Positions 39,556-48,653 of a DNA stretch of 64,000 bases are shown piece after piece (position 1 is the first letter of the stretch; each line of letters starts with the position of its first letter). Position numbers and translations under genes: made by a program. The DNA lies in the NCBI RefSeq assembly GCF_963678635.1, contig NC_087066.1:1955745-2019744 (forward strand), given 5' to 3'. The notes beneath the pieces are model-generated. The model made no database searches. It was not told the DNA's origin and was given only the letters and a program-made list of their open reading frames with translations. Source of the DNA: Symsagittifera roscoffensis (taxonomy: Eukaryota; Xenacoelomorpha; Acoela; Convolutidae).

Positions 39556-41034
39556 TCACCTCTCCCAGTTGTATGTGTGCGTCACCTCTCCCAGTTGTGT
39601 CGGTCTTTCATTCGAGGTCTGCCTGTTCCCTGTTGAACTTGCCCTGTTGTTGGGGCCCCATGTTCTATGATCTCTTGTGATATAGCCTGATGAGCTGCCC
39701 CTTCCTCGAGTGGATCCATCTGCCCGTCTCCTTTGATGGTCAATGAAATTCACCTTCGGTTCCCTGCTGGGACCTCCGGAATTCGGTTCTCCTTTTCTTG
39801 GTCCACTCATGCTTCCTAGTAGCCCATCCAATCTGTCCATGATCGCCTGAGTTCGCCTCTCCATCATGGCTTCCAACTTTGTGTCAAGAGTCCCAAGAGT
39901 CTGCTCTTGTTGTGTTCTTAACTTCTCCATATCATCTCTTAAGCGTGACTCTCTCTGTTCCGCTTCTCTTGTCATTCGCGACAGGTTCTTTGCTATATTC
40001 TCGTCCGTTCTTTCTCTCAAGCGTTTTTCGCTTTTATCAACTTCTTGTCTATTTCGGTTCATTTCTTCCCGCAGACTTTCTCTTTCAACGTGGACTGCTC
40101 TTTCTAATTCACTCATCCTTATGGACATCAGCTCGTTTTGCTCTCCTATACTGCCCACGATGCTGTTAAAGGCTTCCTCTAATGCTACCCCGTTATCCAC
40201 GAGTGGCGTCACTAGTGGCGGTGTCACCATTTCGGTCCCAGGTAGCTTCGTGCTGGTCGAGATCCTGGCTTTTGTTCTCTGTCTCGACGTCTTTTCACTA
40301 TCCACTTCAGGATCCGCTAATGCATCGCCTAGCCCTGTATTTCTATTCTCCCCATTTCGCTGCTCTGAATTTGTTATGATCGCAAAGCCTCTCGACTGGC
40401 CTGGTGTGTTTACTTCTTTGCTTATCGTTCTTACCACACCAAATTTGTCCTTGTTTCCAGCCTCTTCCCCGAGGTATGGATCATTCTCCTGGGTCGAGCT
40501 ATTGAGGCTTAGTTGAGATCCAGGGTCCACCTGCTCGTCATCGTCCTCTTCTTCCTCTTGGGATTCACCTTCGTTTCCTGTGCCCGCTCCCATTGTAAAT
40601 GGAAAGATGTTCCCAAAGGTGTTTTTCATTCTTTCTGTGAACGACGAAGACGTGGTTTGTTTCTCTGCTGCGTCTGCCATCATGGTATTGTCTGTTGGAG
40701 ATCTCCTAGTCGCCACAACTTCAGTAGAGATGTCGGACAGTTCCGACATCTCCGCTCGATCCAGTGTTCCGGTGGAAGTGGCCAAATCCTGACCTTGTTC
40801 TACCGGAGTAGATTCGCTCGCTAGCCTTCTGCTCTCCCTTCCGCTCGCTCTCCCTTCCAAACCATGCATTCCTTCGTTGTCTTGCATGGCCTGGTCCGGG
40901 TGGACCTCCAGTTCCAACATTCCTTTTCTCTCTTCTGAGGTCTTTTGACTTCTCGTTTCAACCATTCTGCCTGAAACCATCTTCCTTTGGCCGTTCCTTG
41001 TTCGTTTGATCCGTTCCACAAAAGGATCGGTCAT
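39556..41034 (-). CDS. Gag N-terminal coiled-coil protein (element C)
   Basis: 492 residues starting at ATG 41034 (MTDPFVERIKRTRNGQRK). Acidic/Ser-rich first half, a glutamate run near residue 175 (QEEEEDDDEQ), then a long coiled coil at residues 290-400 (SELERAVHVERESLREEMNR, LRERTDENIAKNL) and an Arg/Gly-rich tail (RGRGSSSGYITRDHRTWG). There is no similarity to known matrix domains that I can see. It sits first after the 5' leader, in the Gag position, and reads towards the capsid ORF. Confidence 0.7.
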   Translation of the reverse strand: MTDPFVERIKRTRNGQRKMVSGRMVETRSQKTSEERKGMLELEVHPDQAMQDNEGMHGLEGRASGRESRRLASESTPVEQGQDLATSTGTLDRAEMSELSDISTEVVATRRSPTDNTMMADAAEKQTTSSSFTERMKNTFGNIFPFTMGAGTGNEGESQEEEEDDDEQVDPGSQLSLNSSTQENDPYLGEEAGNKDKFGVVRTISKEVNTPGQSRGFAIITNSEQRNGENRNTGLGDALADPEVDSEKTSRQRTKARISTSTKLPGTEMVTPPLVTPLVDNGVALEEAFNSIVGSIGEQNELMSIRMSELERAVHVERESLREEMNRNRQEVDKSEKRLRERTDENIAKNLSRMTREAEQRESRLRDDMEKLRTQQEQTLGTLDTKLEAMMERRTQAIMDRLDGLLGSMSGPRKGEPNSGGPSREPKVNFIDHQRRRADGSTRGRGSSSGYITRDHRTWGPNNRASSTGNRQTSNERPTQLGEVTHTYNWER

Positions 41035-41903
41035 TGATTTTCTTTGCTCCTCAGGTATGAATTTCCTTTAACTATTACCTCTTTTAGGTATCCTTGACTT
41101 GTCTAGACTCATTTCCTATTTGTACCTTCTCAAGCCTGTACACTCAATTCGATTTCTGGTGACTTCCTGGTCTGACTATTAATAAAAATAACACAACACA
41201 ATAAGTTTCACCAGTTTCTTTTAGATAGTGACCACGAATCCTTGTATCTTATCAGAATACACCTTGTATATAAGTTATTCACACTAACCGATTATCGGTC
41301 GTAAGATTTGAGGACTAGCACAATATAATGTTATCAGTCAATTTAAAAGATAGTGTACTCACTACCCAATCAAGCACAGTTTATGTTGATTTAAAACCTA
41401 AAGTAACAGACTAAGAATATTTCTAAGAAAAACGTATGTGTATTGCACTTTAGTCGGTCGTAGTACTTTAGTCGAATTTAAGTTTTTTAAAGAAAAAGCT
41501 TTCCCCGCTTGGTGCAGCACCAAACAGACAAAACTCTCTAGGCAGTAATTTTCTCAAGTGGGAGTCTATTGCACCCACCGAGTGCTGTGTTACCTATCTG
41601 CCTTCGGACTGCCCGAGCTAGACCTACTACAATCTTCAGGGCAGTGACTTCTCGTAAAAACGTATTGGTTTTCAATTTACACGAATGAGTTACACTATTC
41701 GTTAATCTAGACCTAGTGTTGCGAATATCCGAGGTCGGACCCGTTTTGTTTTGGTCTGGTCTTATTCGTAAGGCAAATTACCAGTGCAGTCACTGGTTCC
41801 TAGCCTGGGTCTTAATAACCTAAGGCCTCTCACTAGTGTCTCTCTTTTGTTTTACCTAAGTCCTTAAAATAGAATTTTATCTCTCCGATTTGACAAAAAC
41901 TGT

Positions 41904-42216
41904 ACCCCTCCGGATTTGGCAAAATAGAACCCTTCCGGATTGGTAAAATTAAGACCCCTCCGAATTAGGATCCCTCTGAGTTAGTAAATAGGGGACCCCT
42001 CCGGTTTTGTGGAAACTAGACCCCTCCGGATTCGGACCCCTCCGACTTTGAAAAATTTTTACCCCTCCGAATTGGGAGCCCTTTGGTTTTTTAAACTAGC
42101 TTTTCGGAGTTCTCTTGATTTCAGCCTACACCCCTCCGGGTACGTTCTGCGATGCTATTATGCTATTCGAATTAACATGGAAGGGTATATGATCCTTCCC
42201 TAGACCCCTCCGGATT
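41904..42216 (+). repeat. Array of degenerate ACCCCTCCGGATT motifs
   Basis: Copies start near 41904, 41929, 41954, 41995, 42020, 42036, 42061, 42130 and 42203, irregularly spaced (16 to 75 bases), some ending GGATT, GAATT, GACTT or GGTTT. More copies lie at 42771, 43246, 43478 and 43507, and inverted or direct copies sit inside the LTRs (22937, 22986, 44559, 44600, 44930). Irregular spacing with a conserved core suggests protein-binding sites rather than a slippage array. Confidence 0.8.
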
Positions 42217-43659
42217 GAAGTTAAGCCTCTTATCTGACAATTCACACTAACGGCGAAGGGTCTTATCGCTTGCCTAATTTCGGCTCTATTAAGGTCTTCT
42301 TGTGCCTTTAGCCCTCCCTTTTCGTCTAGAACTGTCCTAACTTACTTAGTTCAATCGCTACCACCTTTTGGTTGGGGTTTGAGGATTTTCTAAAAAAAAA
42401 TTTATAAAACGTGAAGGGTGTATCCCTCCTAATTGAGTAATTTGCTAAAAACAATCTCAAAAAATTTTCTCGCTCGCTTTTTCGAGTAATTCCTTTTCCT
42501 ACTAGTAAGTTCAGCTAATTTCTGATCTAATGGTACCAATATCAACCGGATCTGTCCAGTTGTCGAAAAGTTATTAGCCAAAACGTCTTTCTTGCAAACT
42601 CAAAAAATTTCTCACTTATAGGTTCCACCTAACTTTTTCAGCTATTCTGTTCTTTTCGACCTAAAAATTATTGATCCGAGCTCAGAAGGCCTATACTCTT
42701 CTAGTTCAATGCAAAAGACCCGATCTAAAACGCTTTAGCTGAAAAAATTTGCGAAAAACTATGCTACCTGTACCCCTCCGGATTGATGAATCCACCAAAT
42801 CCAACTCGTTAAGTTCGATTTCTCTGGAACGCGGAAGGCTTTCGGGTAGCGGGTTTTAAAAATCGTAGATTCACTAGTGGACGTTGTCCAAACAACTATT
42901 TTGACTGTCCTAACTCAAAAAATTCAAAAAATTTTCTGATTTTATAGTGTTTCTTACTATCAAAAATTGGGAAAATCTGGTTTTTGGTACCAAAGTAGTT
43001 CCAACCACTTCCGAAATAAAGTTAACCGGTTTTATCTATTATAGTAGGGCAATTACGATGTAACGCACTAATCTAGCGTTTTTTTCCGTTCCAAAAAATA
43101 TTGATATCTCAAAAATTGCGATTTGTGGGGGGATCAAAATATCGCTATTTTGACCCTAAAAACCGGTCTGTTATCTCTGTTTTTCACTGAAAAACGATAT
43201 AGGTTATTAATATGAGATATGTAAGTAATAATAGTAGTAATACTGTACCCCTCCGGGTTTGCTTAATATCCGAATTAAGGTGCTTAACTCGGATATTCGC
43301 AGTTCGGTGAAGGGTCACTACAGTGCAGCACTGTCGAGCCCCCCACAGATTACTATCTTACTTTTTGTACCAAAAGGGATACAAAACTTGTTAACGATAC
43401 CCAACAGTCGATTGTTGTTGTCGTTGAGCCCCTTCTTGTTGCTCTTTGTACTGCTTGCCGGATCACTCTTCTCCCAAGACCCTTCCGAGATGAGCGCAAA
43501 TCAGCTGACCCTTCCGGATTGAGCGCAATTTATCATTAACGTGCTTAAATGCTCAAATAACCCTATAGTACAAGCCTCACAAACAGGCCACAAAATTGAT
43601 CGTAACGATCCTGACTGATAAAAATGCCTGTAACAACAATATATCTATCAACAACAAAC

Positions 43660-43695
43660 GGGGGGGTTGAATCACATCTTGTCGGGGGGGGGGGA
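43660..43695 (+). repeat. Two G-runs on the plus strand
   Basis: Runs of 7 and 12 G (C on the sense strand of element C), about 20 bases apart, in the 5' leader. Confidence 0.8.
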
Positions 43696-44056
43696 TGATT
43701 TCTACTGATTTTTTACTTTTTTACTGTTTTTGTTTTTTTTCGGTTTTTTTTTATGTTTTTTGTTTTTCTTGGGTACTATACTACTTGTTGTTTGGTTTTA
43801 TATATATCTTTAAGTGTTTTTGGTCACAAACCACTCAGGGGACGATGGGACGGCCGATCCCCCCACCCTTCCTGGTTCGTGAATTTTCGGTCTTAACTAG
43901 GTTAAAAAACTATTCACGGTAATCCGGAAGGCTTCCGCGTTCCGATCTACCCTTCCGCCCCGGCGGTTTAGGCCTATTAAGGGCGTTAATGTGAGCATCC
44001 GCTCGGCGCGGAGTGCTCGTTAACGGTTCTGCCGGTCATGATGTTAAAAAAGAAAA

Positions 44057-44072
44057 ACACCCAGGAGCGCCA
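44057..44072 (-). promoter_or_regulatory. Candidate tRNA primer-binding site of element C
   Basis: The sense strand reads TGGCGCTCCTGGGTGT, starting 12 bases after the end of the 5' LTR. The leading TGG complements the CCA end of a tRNA, and the following seven bases could pair with an acceptor stem. The tRNA is not identified. Confidence 0.5.
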
Positions 44073-44084
44073 TAAAAACATGTA

Positions 44085-45002
44085 TGTAACATTCGCCCGG
44101 AAGATACATATCGACGGAAAACAAAACTAAGTCTTAAGACGACTGGCTAACGTCTAAACAGAGCTTTGCATGCTTTTCACCGTCTCTACCAAGCCAGTAC
44201 TTTCGGTGGTCTTTCTAACATCGGGTCGACAAAAACGTTACTGTTCTCCGGCTTCGACCAGAACGCTCAAATTAACTAGATTACATGCAAATAGTGAGCT
44301 CATGGCTGGGTCTCAGTATCCCCAGACCACGAGGTCACTCCTAAAATCAGGGCTGTTACTATTTATTGATTTATTGTTTTTGTTCAGTAGATAAAAATCA
44401 TCATCTCCATCGAAGATGGATCAACCCTTTCCCCCCAACTCTTAGCTTCTCATCCTTATCAAAACTAATCCGAATATCAATTAAATTCAAGTCAGGACAT
44501 GACAGGATGCTAAAAGTTTACGTAACAGGATAAAAGTTTCAGTTCCTTTACCCTTCCGGATTGACGAATCCGCTGAATCAAGCTCGTTAATCTTGATTAC
44601 CTCCTAATCCGGAAGGCTGTCTTTCACCCTTCACCGTTATTCGCAACGGCCTTGCAACTATTGTAGCGGCACAATAGTTGCAACTCGGAGTGTTCTCTGT
44701 TACTCTGTAACTCGTTGTCGTTTTTAATCTCGATTTTCGTCCTGTTCGCTATCGCAGATAAAGTTGTTCTGTCCTTCTTTCTCGTTTTTGCCAAAGTGGC
44801 CGTTTCTGACGTTTCTCAGAAATATGACGTCATAATTCGAACTTTTGAAATTTTAAAATACCAGAATATTCTAGCCCTCAACGTTTGGCCAATCGTTCCA
44901 ATAAAGTTCTTAATTCTTAACAATCACCAATCCGGAGGGCTTGCTGCTAAAAATTCGAATTCTGCAGAGATTGCATTTTGGCCATTCTGGTCGAATGTCA
45001 CA
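44085..45002 (-). repeat. 5' LTR of element C (918 bp)
   Basis: Sense start TGTGACATTCG at 45002 and end CGAATGTTACA at 44085; the two ends form an 11-base inverted repeat with one mismatch. Flanked by ATA on the far side (45003-45005), matching ATA at 22463-22465. It contains the CCTTCCGGATT motif in both orientations. Confidence 0.9.
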
Positions 45003-45656
45003 ATAGAGGCGGACTTTGAAGCAGGATCGTTTGTAGAGGAGGACTGGAACGATCCGGAACAAAATGAGGTGCCAAAGTGGATGGAGCCAGATCGACCAAT
45101 ACCAACGGGGACCAGGGCTGGTAATCGTAAACGGACAGGTATGAGGTACAACAGGTACGGGGATGACTTTTTGATTGATAAGATACAGCCAGACAAATTG
45201 GCCGAAGAACTACTGAGTGCGGGCGAACTAGAAACCGAAGATGAATGGCAAATTATTGATGATGGTGGACATTATCCGCAGGAAGACTACTCGACACCGG
45301 AATTGGAGACGGACCTGGAACAGAGCGAGATAGAAAGGAGGGAGAATACGAACTTGAGGATACTAGAATGGATGCGCGATGTCAAGAACGAAAACTGCGA
45401 AGGGCAAAGCATTCAACAAGTCGACGTGTCATCGAAAAAACACAAGAAAACAGAGGATCCTCTCTTCTGCTGGACGGCAACAGACAGGCCGCTCGACATT
45501 CCGCCAGATAATTCAGACGCAACATCATCGACGGGGACGTCGCTAAATATTTTTGTCCGGGGAGTGGGAGTAGGACTTACCCACACCGAAAATTTGATGA
45601 TAAAGAAACTCAGGGAAGTGAGAGAAACCATTGAATTGGAACTGGATGAAGAATAG
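45003..45656 (+). pseudogene. Pol C-terminal acidic tail (element B)
   Basis: Open frame with VPKWMEPDRPIPTGTRAG, RKRTGMRYNRYGDDFLIDKI, an acidic stretch, TNLRILEWMRDVK and the block FVRGVGVGLTHTEN, ending in a TAG at 45654. In A the matching codons have no stop (DDEEAEST), so the tail originally ran on into the macrodomain. An apparent ORF start at 44715 lies inside the LTR of C and is spurious. Confidence 0.75.
45553..45569 (+). promoter_or_regulatory. Internal PPT-like sequence near the centre of element B
   Basis: TTGTCCGGGGAGTGGGA, read in the FVRGVG frame. Not counting C, it lies about 11.9 kb into the 23.2-kb element B. Confidence 0.5.
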
Positions 45657-46169
45657 CCAGAGGCTACCATAGGTCGGAATTTCAAAACGAAATTTGAAAT
45701 ACCCAATGAGTACTCGGAAAACATCATGATAACGGAGAGCGACTTCATCCTGTCAAACAGGACTAGCGCGATCTGTATCACGGCGGACATGCGTTTCAAG
45801 TCGAGACTGGAGGCCGACTTGAAGAGAGAATACCAGAACGTGGAGTTTCTATTCAGACAGAGACCGGGGCTGGGAGGAATGGCGGCGCTTCCCCCATCAG
45901 TAGCGCAAGTCCCAGGCAAGTACATGTGCTTTCTGAAGACGTGGGTCAATGACAGGAATACAATCGACCCTGAACACGTAATGTTGGCACTAACAAGACT
46001 ACGAGACTTCATGATTGAAAGAAGGATAACGGAGGTCTCAATGCCGGTCTAGGACCCAAACAGGGGCAAGTTGAGCCCAAGGGAACTATATGCTATCCTG
46101 CACGTGGTCTTCGCAGAAACAGAGATAATATTACATCTGCACAAGAAATACTACTTGAGCATCGCCTGA
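45657..46169 (+). pseudogene. TARG1/OARD1-like macrodomain (element B)
   Basis: In frame with the pol tail after its TAG. Most complete N-terminus: YSENIMITESDFILSN, then AICITADMRF, KREYQNVEFLFRQRPG, GGMAALPP, GKYMCFLKTW, LTRLRDFMIE, TEVSMPV. There a TAG replaces the tyrosine codon of VYDPNRG seen in A and C. It continues DPNRGKL, LYAILHVVFAETEIILHL and KKYYLSIA to the stop at 46169. The residue aligned with TARG1's catalytic lysine is tryptophan here, so this copy would be inactive even without the stop. Confidence 0.6.
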
Positions 46170-46701
46170 GTCGAATACATGGGGTCTCGAGTAGGGTTTG
46201 AAGGGATCTCAAGTCAGGTATTGGGGCGCGGCACAGGTAAAAGGATCTTAAAACGCGATTGGCATGACAATTGAATTTTAGAAAAGTGACGGTGCTTAAA
46301 CATGAAATGAATCTGCATGCTCTTAGAAAATTTCCAATTGAATTGTTTTAGTAGAATGAAAAGGATAAGGTTTTAACTATAATGGTAAGGGGGGTTTAGG
46401 TTAGGAACATGACATCTTAGTCTTAAAATGGATTTTATTTTCAGATCGGTTTGATAAACAAAGTTGACAATTCGACCACACTCAAGTGAAAGAGAGAAAA
46501 GAAGGTCTTGAACAAACTCGTGATCATCAACGTTTGCAAACGATATTTGCAGAAAGATATTTCTCGAGTACTCAAATGGTACGGTACGGTAATTCTCAAG
46601 TCGGTAAGGTAATACTCAAGTCGGTACGGTAATTCTCAAGTCGGTACGGTACGGTAATTCACAAGTGGATTAATACTCGAGATCATCTAGAAATCACAGA
46701 A
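46170..46701 (+). other. Intergenic region between ORF1 and ORF2 (element B)
   Basis: Non-coding spacer with many copies of (A/T)CTCAAGT or CTCGAGT (about ten between 46150 and 46690) and the tandem repeat at 46570-46680. ORF2 starts at the next ATG. Confidence 0.65.
46570..46680 (+). repeat. Short tandem repeats with CTCAAGTCGGTACGGTAAT core
   Basis: Four to five imperfect units of 20-25 bases, equivalent in place and core sequence to the 24-bp repeats at 8641-8737 in element A (reverse complement). Confidence 0.85.
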
Positions 46702-47523
46702 ATGGCAGATACATTCTGGAAGTCCATGCCCGCGGCTCTGAAAAAGCCCACGCTTGATGAGCTATACAGACGCCTGAGGGATCTGGATTACACCCAAGTG
46801 GATGAGAGATCGGCGGTGAAGCTGAACGCCATCCATCAGTTAGAGGAACAGGGTGAATGCAAGGAGTCTGCAACAGAAGATGTCTTGATGGTCGGCTACA
46901 CCACTGAGGGAATATCCAACCAAGAGCAAACCAGTTGGCTGTCCTGGAATGTGGATGGAGCAGTAAAGGGATTCGACTTGGCGAGGAACCCTGGCTTGGG
47001 TAATAGCACCGAGTATGGCGCAGGTGAGTTCCCACTACCGATCAGACCATCAGCAAGATCAGCAGGCCAGAGCACGAGCGAGACACCATCGATGACGCGA
47101 GCACAGGAAACGGAAGATGCGTATCCGGACCTCAGTGCTCTGAAAAAAGAACTTGAGAAGACACAGAGGGAGACGAACAAGGCGAACCTCGACCGGGATC
47201 AAGCGAAGCTTGATAGAGATCAGGCTAAGCTGGAGATGGACCAGGCGGTCATCGAAAGGGACCAAACACGGAGAGTGCTTGAGATGCTGAGGGCCGAACA
47301 CCAGCAGGAACAAAGGGTGCGGGAGAATGCCGCGAATTGTGAACAGCTGAAGTCGGAACTGGAGAGAATCCAGCAACGACAGCGCGAGCTCGATATGCAA
47401 AAGAGAGACAGGCCCAAGGAGCGAGTGGTTAACGGCTCAAGGCCAGAGTCACGGATGGAGGTGGACGAAACTCCCAGATCAAGGGGACGGTTTACCTTGA
47501 CTGCGCGGCTCGAGAACACATGA
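46702..47523 (+). CDS. ORF2 coiled-coil protein (element B)
   Basis: 273 residues, uninterrupted, starting MADTFWKSMPAALKKPTLDE. N-terminal helical part (YRRLRDLDYTQVDER), a Gly/Pro-containing linker, then an extended coiled coil at residues 150-230 built on repeats of LDRDQAKLDRDQAKLE, and a basic tail. The stop TGA overlaps the ORF3 start as ATGA at 47520, an arrangement known to allow termination-reinitiation in some retroelements and viruses. One of the few undamaged frames in B. Role unknown. Confidence 0.75.
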   Translation: MADTFWKSMPAALKKPTLDELYRRLRDLDYTQVDERSAVKLNAIHQLEEQGECKESATEDVLMVGYTTEGISNQEQTSWLSWNVDGAVKGFDLARNPGLGNSTEYGAGEFPLPIRPSARSAGQSTSETPSMTRAQETEDAYPDLSALKKELEKTQRETNKANLDRDQAKLDRDQAKLEMDQAVIERDQTRRVLEMLRAEHQQEQRVRENAANCEQLKSELERIQQRQRELDMQKRDRPKERVVNGSRPESRMEVDETPRSRGRFTLTARLENT

Positions 47524-48653
47524 GTGAGGGATTGGAGGTATGGATACCGACTGAGTCAACGTCCTCCCTGCGCGGCCGAGAGACACAACCGATACGTCCA
47601 TTAATGGACGTTGCACTGCCTGGGTATACCCCGAGCTCAACCCCGAGCAGCAGTCAGGTGAGCGGCAGCTCGTCACGTCTAAAGAAAATAAACGAGAGGC
47701 TACAGCTAAGAAGTCGTGAGAGTTCAGCAAGAGCGGAGCTACCCTCGACGTGGAGGGAGCAACCGATCAGGAGTGTGATGATCTCAAGCTATAAGAAAAA
47801 CACAGACGGCAGGTACCACAGGCACAATCGCCTGGATTGGAGCACGGCACAAAGGGCCAGAAGGGACTGCTTCCATGACGCAGCCTGGGTGGAGTACCTC
47901 ACGCAGCCACGTGTGCCAGAAGGTGCAGTCCACCTAATCATAGACGACAGCCTGCTGCGGGTGCTGACCCGGATTCAATCACACTGGCAAACGGGGACCT
48001 TGAGTTTCGCTGGAGCTGCGACGCCACAAATGTTGGCAACACTTGAGATGCTAGGGATGGCGAGAGTGTACACGGTGACTCTGATGATCGGGACAAATGA
48101 CGTGTCAAGGGGAGAGCCAAGGAAAGTAATGAGGCTGCATGACAAGATGAGCTGCATCCTTGAGGAGTTAAGGATTCAAATGGATCCTGTCCTACTCACG
48201 GTGTGTACCGTCCCCTACAACATGAAGGCTGATCAACAAGCGACGGAGATGAATGCGAAGGTACGAAACCTGACCGAAGTGATCAGGCAAATTCATCAAA
48301 GGAGCGTCCTCCCGGTTGGGTTGCTGGATGTGGCTGAGCAGATGGAACTAGCTGGATTCCCCGACGATGCATCCTCAGACGGAATCCACTTCGATAGACC
48401 AAGGAGAGTGGAATGATTAAATGATGTCTTTCAAAAGGCACATAAACGCGCTAGAAGCGGAGCTGCTGGAGACGGCCGAATTCACATTCGGACCACCTCC
48501 AAATCCACCCTTCCTTGCCTCAAGAGCTTTGTCCAGTCGCTTCGGGGCGAGGGTCGATTCTAGAGACAGCTCAAGAAGCAGTCGGACCAGATTACCAGGT
48601 GCCGTACCCATTAGGCTGAGGAGGCAACGTCATCGACACCCCAGAGTTCGGTA
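47520..48653 (+). pseudogene. ORF3 N-terminal SGNH/GDSL hydrolase domain (element B)
   Basis: Open from 47520 to a TGA at 48414, then the same domain's tail continues past it to 48653. SGNH blocks: HLIIDDSLLRVL (block I with GDS changed to DDS, serine kept), SFAGAATPQM, VTLMIGTNDVSRG (block III) and SSDGIHFDRP (block V). In A the block-I motif is GDS, so the change is a late mutation in B. The tail has the Pro/Ser/Arg-rich segment RDSSRSSRTR. It is separated from the rest of ORF3 only by stop and frameshift. Confidence 0.8.

Larger units (their letters stand above)
41035..44056 (-). other. Three-kilobase 5' leader of element C
   Basis: No supported ORF. It holds the ACCCCTCCGGATT-type array (dense at 41904-42216, scattered to 43960), two G-runs at 43660-43694 and much AT-rich sequence. 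Such a long leader is unusual for Gypsy elements and fits the giant size of the family. Confidence 0.7.
22466..45002 (-). mobile_element. Giant Ty3/Gypsy element C, nearly complete, 22.5 kb
   Basis: Bounded by LTRs with the termini TGTGACATTCG and CGAATGTTACA (sense), flanked by ATA on both sides and lying inside the pol tail codons of B. Sense order, high to low coordinate: 5' LTR, candidate primer-binding site, 3-kb leader, gag, protease, RT, RNase H, linker, integrase remnant, GPF/Y module, tail, macrodomain, spacer, ORF2, ORF3, 3' UTR, PPT, 3' LTR. It has the longest ORFs and is the innermost, so it is the youngest insertion. Lesions: nonsense codons near 37517 and 35446, a one-base frameshift near 36436, a deletion of the integrase core at about 34080 and frameshifts in ORF3. 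Confidence 0.9.

Noticed and set aside
39556-39600. Programmed frameshift between the two Gag ORFs of C
   Set aside because: An 18-base word repeated at 26-base spacing lies exactly there, so a duplication is a simpler cause; no slippery heptamer with structure is evident.
43695-43922. Hydrophobic 75-residue ORF rich in Phe and Tyr
   Set aside because: Poly-T low-complexity sequence in the non-coding leader.
44715-45656. 313-residue ORF beginning inside the LTR of C
   Set aside because: The first 95 residues are LTR sequence of C joined by chance to the resumed pol tail of B.
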